Positions 1-7,544 of a stretch of DNA of 64,000 nucleotides are shown here, piece by piece; the stretch's first letter is position 1, and the number at the start of each line of letters is the position of its first letter. The notes beneath the pieces are model-generated. The model was not told the DNA's origin and made no database searches. It worked only from the letters and a program-made list of their open reading frames with translations. The position numbers were made by a program, and so were the translations under genes. Source of the DNA: Bellilinea sp. Lineage in GTDB: Bacteria > Chloroflexota > Anaerolineae > Anaerolineales > Anaerolineaceae. The DNA is taken from assembly GCA_026003615.1 (NCBI GenBank), contig BPHQ01000001.1:620001-684000 (forward strand), read 5' to 3'.

Positions 1-511
1 CTTCAGATGCCCAGCGGAAAACCAGGGTTTCGGTTTTGGCTTTCTCACCCCAGTAATCATCAAAGCGTTTAAAAATGATGCTGTCACCGCGCTTCCAGGA
101 ATCCAGCACATACGGACCGGTGCCGATTGGTTTTTCCAGAATTTGTTTGTTGGCCATAGCGGCTTCAATCCATTCTTTCGGTTGAATGGCAAAGGCTGTG
201 AAAGCCGCTTTCGACTCAAAAGCGGGATCTGGAACACATAAGGTGAACCGAACGGTCAGTTCATCAAGCGCGGCGATTTGCTTGATGATTCCGTTGTAGT
301 TATCGCAGGTTTCCAGGCCATAAACCATCGGTTCAAAGCCTGCCTGAGGTGGGGCGGTGGGCTGTTCAGCCGGCGGCTGCTCAGGCGGGGTGGTAGGTTG
401 TTGGGCGGGGGGCTGCTCGGTAGTTGGCGTGGCGGTTGGCTGACAGGCAGCTAAAACCAGGCTGGCAACCACCAAAACTGCCAAAACCCAAAAGAATTTT
501 TTGGCTTTCAT
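1..511 (-). CDS. ABC transporter solute-binding lipoprotein, family 5 (peptide type), 3' part outside window
   Basis: N-terminal 170 codons of an extracytoplasmic solute-binding lipoprotein; the gene runs off the left edge. The ATG at 511 follows AAGGAGGAG by 7 bases. A hydrophobic signal ends in the lipobox LAAC, then a Pro/Gln/Thr-rich tether of about 30 residues leads into the domain. The stretch LDELTVRFTLCVPDPAF and then PIGTGPYVLDSWKRG...FDDYWGEKA is typical of SBP_bac_5 proteins that bind oligopeptides, nickel or similar ligands for an ABC importer. The usual first 80-100 residues of the domain (before the TVRFTL strand) are absent, so the N-terminal lobe looks shortened. Ligand cannot be told from this fragment. 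Not on the track because it has no stop in the window. Confidence 0.85.
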   Translation of the reverse strand, partial: MKAKKFFWVLAVLVVASLVLAACQPTATPTTEQPPAQQPTTPPEQPPAEQPTAPPQAGFEPMVYGLETCDNYNGIIKQIAALDELTVRFTLCVPDPAFESKAAFTAFAIQPKEWIEAAMANKQILEKPIGTGPYVLDSWKRGDSIIFKRFDDYWGEKAKTETLVFRWASE

Positions 512-643
512 CACTACTCCTCCTTGGATTTATTTGAAGAAATGAATCAGATGCGTTTAAGAACGGGTTGGGTATATCGCTGGGGGGTAACCACCTCCTT
601 TGGCGAGAGTAGATGGATAAACAGGGAATCTAACAGTCAATTA

Positions 644-667
644 TGCGTTAATTCTGCCAATAACGCA
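644..667. repeat. 7-bp perfect inverted repeat between solute-binding protein and lactate permease genes
   Basis: TGCGTTA and TAACGCA are perfect inverted copies separated by 10 bases. The repeat lies upstream of the solute-binding protein gene and just beyond the end of the permease gene, both on the minus strand. There is no T-run after it, so an operator is as likely as a terminator. Confidence 0.35.
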
Positions 668-689
668 ACCTTTTTGGGTCAGAATTTCA

Positions 690-2336
690 TCAAAATAACC
701 GGACGAAGATGAAACCAACCAGCCCTGCCCAGAGAATGTAATAAAGCATGGGCATTAAAGTGTAACGGATGATACTGCCTTCTCTTCCACTGAGGCCGAC
801 AACCGAAGCGGCTGCCACGACATTGAGAACACAAATCATGTTTCCGGCGTTTGCTCCCAGGGCTTGCAAGGCTAAAACAACAAAAGGAGAAAGATTGACC
901 TGGCTGGCAACGCTGACCTGAAATAGGGAGAACATCATGTTGCTGAAGGTAGCACTACCTGCAAGAAACGATCCGAGGCTGCCGATGAGTGGGGCAATAA
1001 GCGGCCAGTACATTCCAACGAGATCTGAAGCCTGACGGGCTAATTCGATTGGCATGCTTTCCAACCCGGCTGAATTGATTCCGGAATTGATGAAAATTCG
1101 TACCATTGGCAATGCACCGCCCAAGGCGATTGCGCTACTGATCAATCGTTGCAGGGATTGGGTAATGACCCCCCGACGATTTTGACTTTGTATTTGAAAA
1201 AACCAGAACGAAAAGAGCGCCACAATGACAAAAATAGTACCCGGTAGATAAAGAGGCTCTAACGAAGTGCTGATTCCCGTTCCGAGAAGATTTTCGAAGC
1301 GTATGGAAATGCTTTGCAGAAAGGATTTCAAAGGTAAAAAGGGCAGACGGGTAAGTACTAAGAGGATGGTGAGAAGTAGGTATGGTATCCACGCCTTGCC
1401 GAGCGGCATGGGATGTTCAATCATTTGTACTTCTTCTTTTTGGTCATCAAAATCCCAGATGTGTGTTGGAAGGAGGAATCCCTTACGGGCAGAGGGTATC
1501 ACGATCAACATGGCAACCAGCGCGCCAATCAAAGTCGGAAATTCCGGTCCCAAAAACAAAGCGACCACATAAGCGGGCAACAGGAAACTGATACCTGCAA
1601 AAAGGGCAAATTTCCACATTACCAGACCCTCCCGCCATGATTTATTCCTGCCGAAGAAACGGGTGAGCAGTAACACCTGAAACAGCGGGATCAGTGTTCC
1701 AACGAAAAGATCAATTTGGACGGATTGAGCGGCAACCGTTTCAATCACCTGAGGTAGAGTTAACCCGCCGGTAGCCTGAGCCACCAGACTTGCCATTTCG
1801 CCGCCTTGTTGCAACCCGCGGGTCATGCCGATTTGAAAAGTGGTTCCAAGAGCACCAAAGGTTACCGGACTGCTATTGGCCGTCAAAGCCAGCACGACCG
1901 CAGCAAGTGGAGGAAAACCAAGTGCAACCATCAGAGGGGCGGTGATCGCCGCTGGTGTACCAAAGCCGGCTGCACCTTCAATAAAAGCGCCGAATAACCA
2001 TGCAACAATAATCGCCTGAACGCGTCGGTCGGGTGAAATGCTAAAGAACATTGCCCGAATTCGCTCCATCGCGCCTGCAACAGTCATGGTGTTCAGGAGC
2101 AAGATGGCGCCAAATAAAATCCATAGGATCGAGAGGGAAATGATCAAACCTTCGAGGATGGAAGCAGCGACATGAAAAAAGGGTACTTTCCAGACTAGCA
2201 ATGCCAGAATTGCCGTAATCAGGAGACTTAACGGCATTGCTTTACTGGCCGGTAAACGCAATAGAACCAGCAAAATGAAGATGGCCAAAATGGGTGTGAG
2301 TGCGGTCAGAGTGGCTAATAAGTCCATAAAATCCAT
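690..2336 (-). CDS. lctP: L-lactate permease (LctP family)
   Basis: About 548-residue polytopic membrane protein of the lactate permease family, which imports L-lactate (and often D-lactate or glycolate) with protons. Some 12-14 hydrophobic segments are visible. The diagnostic stretch [18 protein letters not shown] and the following [17 protein letters not shown] are hallmarks of the family. The track begins at a TTG (2351) without a ribosome site; ATG at 2336 or 2327 is more likely, the latter preceded by GGATGG. The gene stands alone, divergent from the two-component genes at 2472. Length and motifs fit the family well, so function is fairly sure; the substrate range is not. Confidence 0.9.
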   Translation of the reverse strand: MDFMDLLATLTALTPILAIFILLVLLRLPASKAMPLSLLITAILALLVWKVPFFHVAASILEGLIISLSILWILFGAILLLNTMTVAGAMERIRAMFFSISPDRRVQAIIVAWLFGAFIEGAAGFGTPAAITAPLMVALGFPPLAAVVLALTANSSPVTFGALGTTFQIGMTRGLQQGGEMASLVAQATGGLTLPQVIETVAAQSVQIDLFVGTLIPLFQVLLLTRFFGRNKSWREGLVMWKFALFAGISFLLPAYVVALFLGPEFPTLIGALVAMLIVIPSARKGFLLPTHIWDFDDQKEEVQMIEHPMPLGKAWIPYLLLTILLVLTRLPFLPLKSFLQSISIRFENLLGTGISTSLEPLYLPGTIFVIVALFSFWFFQIQSQNRRGVITQSLQRLISSAIALGGALPMVRIFINSGINSAGLESMPIELARQASDLVGMYWPLIAPLIGSLGSFLAGSATFSNMMFSLFQVSVASQVNLSPFVVLALQALGANAGNMICVLNVVAAASVVGLSGREGSIIRYTLMPMLYYILWAGLVGFIFVRLF

Positions 2337-2403
2337 CCGGTGAAAGTTCAAGTTTGATTAGATGGGCTATTTTACCAGTAGTTCCAGACTTCTCGATAAA
2401 ATT

Positions 2404-2436
2404 GTAAATTCATTTACGGTAAGGAGACGGTATAAT
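2404..2436 (+). promoter_or_regulatory. Candidate promoter and palindrome upstream of the REC-kinase gene
   Basis: TATAAT at 2431-2436 is a consensus -10 box 35 bases before the kinase ATG. No good -35 is seen; instead GTAAAT-TC-ATTTAC (2404-2417), a perfect 6-bp inverted repeat, occupies the -35 area and could be an operator. Confidence 0.45.
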
Positions 2437-2471
2437 AAAAAAGCAATCAGGAGCGAGATGAGGGTGGATAA

Positions 2472-4070
2472 ATGATGGAAAAAACCAAGATTCTGGTCGT
2501 TGATGATGATCCTGCGATTCTTCGCTTATGTCAGCGGATTTTGGAGCGACATGGTTATGAAGTGAATACGGCTACCTCCGCAAGGGAAGCACTTCGGCTG
2601 GCGGAAGGCACCTTCTATGATTTGTTGATCACCGATATCCGCATGCCAGTTATGGATGGATTTGAGCTGGCATCTCGCTTTCGGCAAATTCATACGGAAT
2701 CAGCCGTAATTCTCATCACAGGGTTTGGGAGTGTTGAAACCTCCATTCAAGCCTTGCGAAAGGGGGTTGATGGCTTACTGGTTAAGCCCTTTGAATCTTC
2801 CAAGGAATTGATTGAAACAGTTCATCATGTTCTTGAAAACCGCCGCTACCAGATAGATTCCGCCCGTCTACGAGTATTGAGACCATTATTTGACGTCATG
2901 GAAAATATTTACAGCCGGGTTGAACTGGAACCACTCAAGCAGTATTTGCAGGATCTTTCGGGAGATTTATTGCACGCGGCGGAGACCGGTGTTTATAAAT
3001 TTGAAGATTCTTCAAAGACCTGGAAATTAGTGTTTGGTTGTGACTTGAATTTACTGGTTGAACCCCATCAGGTGGATTGGGATCGAATCGGAAGCACCTC
3101 GGAAGATGAACGCCTGAGGATTATCCAAACCGAACAATTGGATGATGTTATCCTTAAGAATTATTTACTCCAAAATGATCTGGATATCCTGCTTGTGCCG
3201 GTATTTCGTGAAAAGGCAAAGTTTATCCTCTACTTTTTACGTGCAAAAGGTGCAGAAAAGTTAAGTGAAGCCGACATTGAAATGGCAGCCATATTTTCAA
3301 GGCAAGCCGTCATTGCCATGGAAAATGCCCTTCTTTATAAAGATTTGGAGAGAATGTTTGAGCAAGCCAAAGAATCTCAACGGGCTATTCTGATGGCTGA
3401 GAAAATGAGCGCACTGGGCAGATTAATGGGAAGTCTGGCGCATGAGATGAATAATCCCTTACAGGCTGTCAGAAATTGTTTGCACCTTTCCCTGCGGGAA
3501 GATATAACCCAAGGGCAGAGGCAGGAATACCTCAGACTGGCCGTATTGGAGATCGAGAGATTATCTGCTTTGGCTCAAAATGCCTTGTCTTTTTATCGCA
3601 CCAATCATCTTGAACGGAAAAGGGTGGATTTATTATCGGTTATTGAATTAGTAAAGGAATTAATCAAGCCTCAACTGATCGCAAATGGAATCGAGGTGAT
3701 CCAAAATTTTCCTTCCTCGCCTGTCGAGGTGGAAATGATTCAAGACCATATTCAACAGGTTATCCTGAATGTGTTGCTTAACTCGATGGAAGCCTTGAAA
3801 AGCCTTCCGCCGCCGCGTAAAATCTGGCTTGATTTGATGGATCATCAATCTGATTGGGTCATCCTCTGTGTGGAGGACAATGGCAAAGGAATACCACCCG
3901 ATTTAGAAGAGAAGGTGTTTGAGCCATTTTTCTCAACTCGCCAGGGTGGAACGGGATTGGGTCTGGCGGTGTGTTATGATCTGGTTGTGGATATCCACAA
4001 AGGGGATATTCGTTTTGTAAAACCCACCTACGGAACCGGCGCACGGTTGCAGATTAGCTTGCCTCGATAA
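2472..4070 (+). CDS. Sensor histidine kinase with N-terminal receiver and GAF domains
   Basis: 532-residue soluble kinase. Residues 5-125 are a CheY-like receiver (DDD at 11-13, phospho-acceptor D55 in TDIRMP). About 140-295 is a GAF-like sensor region ending in AIFSRQAVIAMENALLY. A short coiled coil leads to the HisKA dimerisation helix with H324 in SLAHEMNNPLQ, and a HATPase domain with N box (NVLLNSMEAL), DNGKGIPPD and GGTGLGLAV. It should autophosphorylate H324 and pass phosphate to the regulator encoded 2 bases downstream. The receiver at the N-terminus suggests the kinase itself receives phosphate from another system. No membrane segment, so it senses a cytoplasmic signal. Confidence 0.88.
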   Translation: MMEKTKILVVDDDPAILRLCQRILERHGYEVNTATSAREALRLAEGTFYDLLITDIRMPVMDGFELASRFRQIHTESAVILITGFGSVETSIQALRKGVDGLLVKPFESSKELIETVHHVLENRRYQIDSARLRVLRPLFDVMENIYSRVELEPLKQYLQDLSGDLLHAAETGVYKFEDSSKTWKLVFGCDLNLLVEPHQVDWDRIGSTSEDERLRIIQTEQLDDVILKNYLLQNDLDILLVPVFREKAKFILYFLRAKGAEKLSEADIEMAAIFSRQAVIAMENALLYKDLERMFEQAKESQRAILMAEKMSALGRLMGSLAHEMNNPLQAVRNCLHLSLREDITQGQRQEYLRLAVLEIERLSALAQNALSFYRTNHLERKRVDLLSVIELVKELIKPQLIANGIEVIQNFPSSPVEVEMIQDHIQQVILNVLLNSMEALKSLPPPRKIWLDLMDHQSDWVILCVEDNGKGIPPDLEEKVFEPFFSTRQGGTGLGLAVCYDLVVDIHKGDIRFVKPTYGTGARLQISLPR

Positions 4071-4072
4071 GG

Positions 4073-4858
4073 ATGATGACATCTATGCCCAGAATTTTGA
4101 TTGTAGATGACGAAGATGCAGCCCGAGTTACCCTGTTAAGAATTTTACAATTGGAAGGCTTCGACGCCGATGGTGTTGAAAATGGAACCGCGGCTCTCCA
4201 AGCACTGACACGGCTCAATTATGACTTAATGCTGCTGGATTTGCGCATGCCCGATCTTTCCGGTATTCAAGTTCTGGAAGAGACAGCTATTAAATACCCG
4301 CGATTGAAGGTCATCATTCTGACGGCGCATGGAAGTTTTGAAACAGCGGTTCATGCTTTACGATTGAAGGTGGCGGATTATTTGCTCAAACCGGTTTCAC
4401 CGGAGGTCATTTTGAATAGTATTCGCAAGGCGTTACAGGATGTTGAACCCAATCAATCGAGGGGGGTGGTCCTGGAACAACGACTGGATTATCAAGCAGA
4501 TAGTGTTCTGACAGGTGAAAACACACTGTTGCGCCTTTCGAATGGTGTTCAAATTGATTTAATGCGGCGTGTTATTTCGTGGAATGAAATTACAATCCAT
4601 TTAACACCAAATGAAGGAAAATTGCTTGGGGTTTTGCTGACAAATCATGCGGTCGTCATGCGCCATCAAGATCTGGTGCGGATGGTTTACGGTTACCGGC
4701 TTGGGGCAGAAGAGTCAGCCAAAATATTGCGTCCAATTTTTTCGCGCTTGAACCGAAAATTGGCTAATTTGCCGGGGGGCGATCAATGGATTCGCAATGT
4801 GCGGGGTTCCGGCTATGTTTTGGAAATTGAAGAGCGTGAAAGCGGGGTAATTCGTTGA
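4073..4858 (+). CDS. OmpR-type DNA-binding response regulator
   Basis: 261-residue regulator. Residues 5-125 form a receiver with DD at 12-13, phospho-acceptor D56 in LLDLRMPD, and the KP pair in LLKPVSPE. The C-terminal part (about 155-255) is a winged helix of the OmpR/PhoB type, with LTPNEGKLLGVLL and the closing VRGSGYVLEI typical of the wing. The gene follows the kinase by two bases and is surely its partner. Three ATG codons lie close together (4073, 4076, 4085); AAGGATG sits just before the first. It ends only two bases from the end of the convergent transporter gene. Confidence 0.9.
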   Translation: MMTSMPRILIVDDEDAARVTLLRILQLEGFDADGVENGTAALQALTRLNYDLMLLDLRMPDLSGIQVLEETAIKYPRLKVIILTAHGSFETAVHALRLKVADYLLKPVSPEVILNSIRKALQDVEPNQSRGVVLEQRLDYQADSVLTGENTLLRLSNGVQIDLMRRVISWNEITIHLTPNEGKLLGVLLTNHAVVMRHQDLVRMVYGYRLGAEESAKILRPIFSRLNRKLANLPGGDQWIRNVRGSGYVLEIEERESGVIR

Positions 4859-4860
4859 GT

Positions 4861-5805
4861 TTATTTCTGCCACGGCAGGTGGGTGGTTGGCATGCGGGGC
4901 GGATTTAGCCAGGCGAGCCAGCCGGTTTGATGGCGTTTCTCAACCGGTTGTCTTTCAAAACCAACCAGAAGCAGGCTGGCACCAATACAAATTGCACCCA
5001 GCCATTGGAAGATATTCAGGGTTTCACCCAACCATAATCGCGCCAGAACTACGGTGACCATTAATTCGCCCAACCCTAAAAGCGCTGTTTGTAAACCGCC
5101 CAGTTTCTTGACGCCCATAAACAGAGTGAGACGGGCAAGAAAAGTAATTGCACCCATGCCGACTAGCGGCAGCCAGGAAGGATGACCTGCTGGCAGCTGT
5201 CGGTCAAAAAGCAAGTAACCTGTCAGAACAGTGATTGCCATGCCTAGCAAGGTGTAAAAGGTCACGGTGGGGGGTGGGGCTTCGTACAAAATTCTCTGGT
5301 TAATGATCAAATGCAGGGCATAGAAAGCGGCAGAAATCAGCATGAAAAGTGCGCCGAGCCAATCCATTGAACCAGTATTGCTATTCAGTAATAAGTAAGC
5401 GCCGGGTAGTGCAAGGCTCAGGCGAAAGAGAGTTAATCGCGAAATGGTCTGGCGGTCAAGCAGCAGCCAGAAGGCAACAAAGAGTGGATAAAAAGAGTAG
5501 AGCAAATGGCCGATGCTGGCTTCCAGGCGGGCGAGTGCAACATAATAAAAGATTGAACCAATGCCATTAATAAAACCTGCCAGAAAACAGCCAATCAAAC
5601 CAACGGGATAAATATACAAATAGGGTTTTTGAAAAAGCATAACGACGGCAAGGAGACTGACTGCCAGCGTTGTCCTCACTGCAACCACTGCCAAAGGGGA
5701 AAAACCGGCGAGCAAAGCCTGCTTGCCAAAAATGGGCAGCAACCCCAATAAAATGGCTGAGGATAAAGCCGCATTAATCCCCTGAGAGTGGATTTTTCTT
5801 TCCAT
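4861..5805 (-). CDS. EamA/DMT-family transporter (RhtA-like exporter candidate)
   Basis: 314-residue membrane protein with about ten hydrophobic helices arranged as two EamA repeats (ALLGLLPIFGKQAL... and GALFMLISAAFYALHLIINQ...; second repeat ending LWLGETLNIFQWLGAICIGASLLLVG). The family exports small metabolites; members such as RhtA and YdcZ-like proteins export threonine, homoserine or other amino acids. It is the last gene of the long minus-strand run, 30 bases after the threonine-synthase/receiver fusion, which makes an amino-acid substrate an attractive but unproven guess. No strong ribosome site is visible before the ATG. Confidence 0.8.
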   Translation of the reverse strand: MERKIHSQGINAALSSAILLGLLPIFGKQALLAGFSPLAVVAVRTTLAVSLLAVVMLFQKPYLYIYPVGLIGCFLAGFINGIGSIFYYVALARLEASIGHLLYSFYPLFVAFWLLLDRQTISRLTLFRLSLALPGAYLLLNSNTGSMDWLGALFMLISAAFYALHLIINQRILYEAPPPTVTFYTLLGMAITVLTGYLLFDRQLPAGHPSWLPLVGMGAITFLARLTLFMGVKKLGGLQTALLGLGELMVTVVLARLWLGETLNIFQWLGAICIGASLLLVGFERQPVEKRHQTGWLAWLNPPRMPTTHLPWQK

Positions 5806-5835
5806 GAGGATGTGTAAACTCTCGGCGCCGGAGGA

Positions 5836-7524
5836 TTACTTTAAGAATGCCCGTACCTCGTCCAGCAAATCATCGCTCATAAAATCCCCTTTCTGCATCA
5901 GTGTTTGAATGTGCCCGCGCAAACGCTCTTTTTCTCCCGGACTCAGTTCCTTGGCCGTGATCACAATGATGGGTATCTCGGCGGTGTTTGGATCAGCCTT
6001 GAGAGCTTCCATGACTGCAAAACCGTCCATTTCTGGCATCATCAAATCAAGGATGACCAGATTGGGACGCTGGGTGCGGATAAGTTCAACGGCTTCCACA
6101 CCATTAGCGGCCTCAAAGAGTTCATAATCTCCCTGAGATTGTAAAATTCTCCTGATCAGCCGGCGAACATCCGGGTTGTCATCCACGATTGCGATGCGCG
6201 GGAAGCGATCAATGGCTACTTTACTGAGGGCAGCCAGTAAGCCTTCTTCAGCGCTTTCCTCCATTTGCTCCGACGGTAGGACAACATCTTTAGACCATCC
6301 TTCACCGAGGATGTTTCGCTCGATTGGCATTGTATGACCGCTGACATTGATCACCACGCTTTCGTGGGGGGCAATTTGTCCAGAACGCACCAGTTTTATC
6401 AATCCGGCGACGGCCACCCCTGCCGCTGGTTCGACCGAAAGACCTTCCATTTTTGCCAAAAAGTGCATGGCGCGAAAGGCTTCCTGATCACTGACCATTT
6501 CGAATGTTCCACCGGTTTGCAGAATTTGCTTACGTAAAAGAGTGTAAGTGCGGCCGGGGTCACCGGTTGCTAATGTCGCAATCAAGGTATGGGGCGAGCG
6601 AACCGGAGTCGCATTCTCAAGCCCCTGACGCCAGGCATGAACCATTGGGGCGCAACCTTCCACTTGAATCACGGCAATTTTGGGGATGCGGTCAATAATG
6701 CCCATACGATAGAGTTCTTCAAAACCTTTGTAAACCCCCAAAGGTCCCATGCCACCGCTGACTGATTGAATATACCAGTCAGGAGTTTTCCATGGAAGAA
6801 CGGATAATCCTTCGGTTGGTTGAAGAGAATTGCCTTTTTGCGCGGTGAATTGCTCGGCGATCTCGAAAGCAATGGTTTTCATGGACTCCACACTGGTGAT
6901 ACTCTTTGCGCCGGCATCCAGATACAAACCGCGCTGGCGGGCAAATTCTGCTGCAACCTGTTTTGCCTGATCATAAGAACCGGTTACTTTGATGACCTGA
7001 GTGCCATACAGCGCTACTTCGCGCATTTTTGCAGCTGGAACCAGACTGGTGAGAAAAGCCCATAACTTAATACTTGCCCGAGCTGCGTAGGCAGAATAAG
7101 CAATGGCAACATTCCCGGTTGAGGCAATGACAGCTTCCGTAATTCCTGCTTCTTTCAGTGCAGAGATAGTTACGGCAGCCTGACGGTCCTTGAAAGAGGC
7201 GGTAGGCCCTTGACGCTCGTCCTTTAGATACAGGTTGGGGTGACTGAGGATCATCCCTAAATTCAAAGCCCGAACCAGCGGAGTGCCACCTTCATTCAGG
7301 CACAGATCAGGGTTGGGGTTGAGGACGGGCAGCAATTCCCGGTAACGCCAAATGTTGAATGGACGGTGAGAAATCAAATCTGGCAGGTTTTTGCCAATTG
7401 TTTCATAATCATAAACGGCTTTACGCCAGACACTGCCACACTTTGGACAGGTAGATTGAAGCGGTGAAAAGGGGGATTGGTAACCACAATCCAGGCATTC
7501 AATGGAAAACGATAAATTCATCAA
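5836..7524 (-). CDS. Threonine-synthase-like PLP enzyme fused to a C-terminal response-regulator receiver domain
   Basis: 562-residue fusion. Residues 10-30 form a zinc-ribbon-like CxxC...CxxC typical of class II threonine synthases. The fold-type II PLP domain spans about 60-420: lysine K112 in ASFKDRQAA binds the cofactor, ASTGNVAIAYSAYAA and VSGGMGPLGVYKGF are phosphate/cofactor loops, and SVEPAAGVAVAGL and INVSGHTMP follow. Threonine synthase turns O-phosphohomoserine into threonine. After a short linker, residues 445-562 are a full receiver: DDN near 450, D493 in VILDLMMPEMDG, and a conserved lysine in LMQKGD. The reading frame is unbroken. A metabolic PLP enzyme carrying a phosphorylatable receiver is unusual; it implies control by the nearby hybrid kinase, whose gene ends 20 bases upstream. 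Confidence 0.9.
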   Translation of the reverse strand: MMNLSFSIECLDCGYQSPFSPLQSTCPKCGSVWRKAVYDYETIGKNLPDLISHRPFNIWRYRELLPVLNPNPDLCLNEGGTPLVRALNLGMILSHPNLYLKDERQGPTASFKDRQAAVTISALKEAGITEAVIASTGNVAIAYSAYAARASIKLWAFLTSLVPAAKMREVALYGTQVIKVTGSYDQAKQVAAEFARQRGLYLDAGAKSITSVESMKTIAFEIAEQFTAQKGNSLQPTEGLSVLPWKTPDWYIQSVSGGMGPLGVYKGFEELYRMGIIDRIPKIAVIQVEGCAPMVHAWRQGLENATPVRSPHTLIATLATGDPGRTYTLLRKQILQTGGTFEMVSDQEAFRAMHFLAKMEGLSVEPAAGVAVAGLIKLVRSGQIAPHESVVINVSGHTMPIERNILGEGWSKDVVLPSEQMEESAEEGLLAALSKVAIDRFPRIAIVDDNPDVRRLIRRILQSQGDYELFEAANGVEAVELIRTQRPNLVILDLMMPEMDGFAVMEALKADPNTAEIPIIVITAKELSPGEKERLRGHIQTLMQKGDFMSDDLLDEVRAFLK

Positions 7525-7544
7525 TGGATAATCCTCATGGGGAA

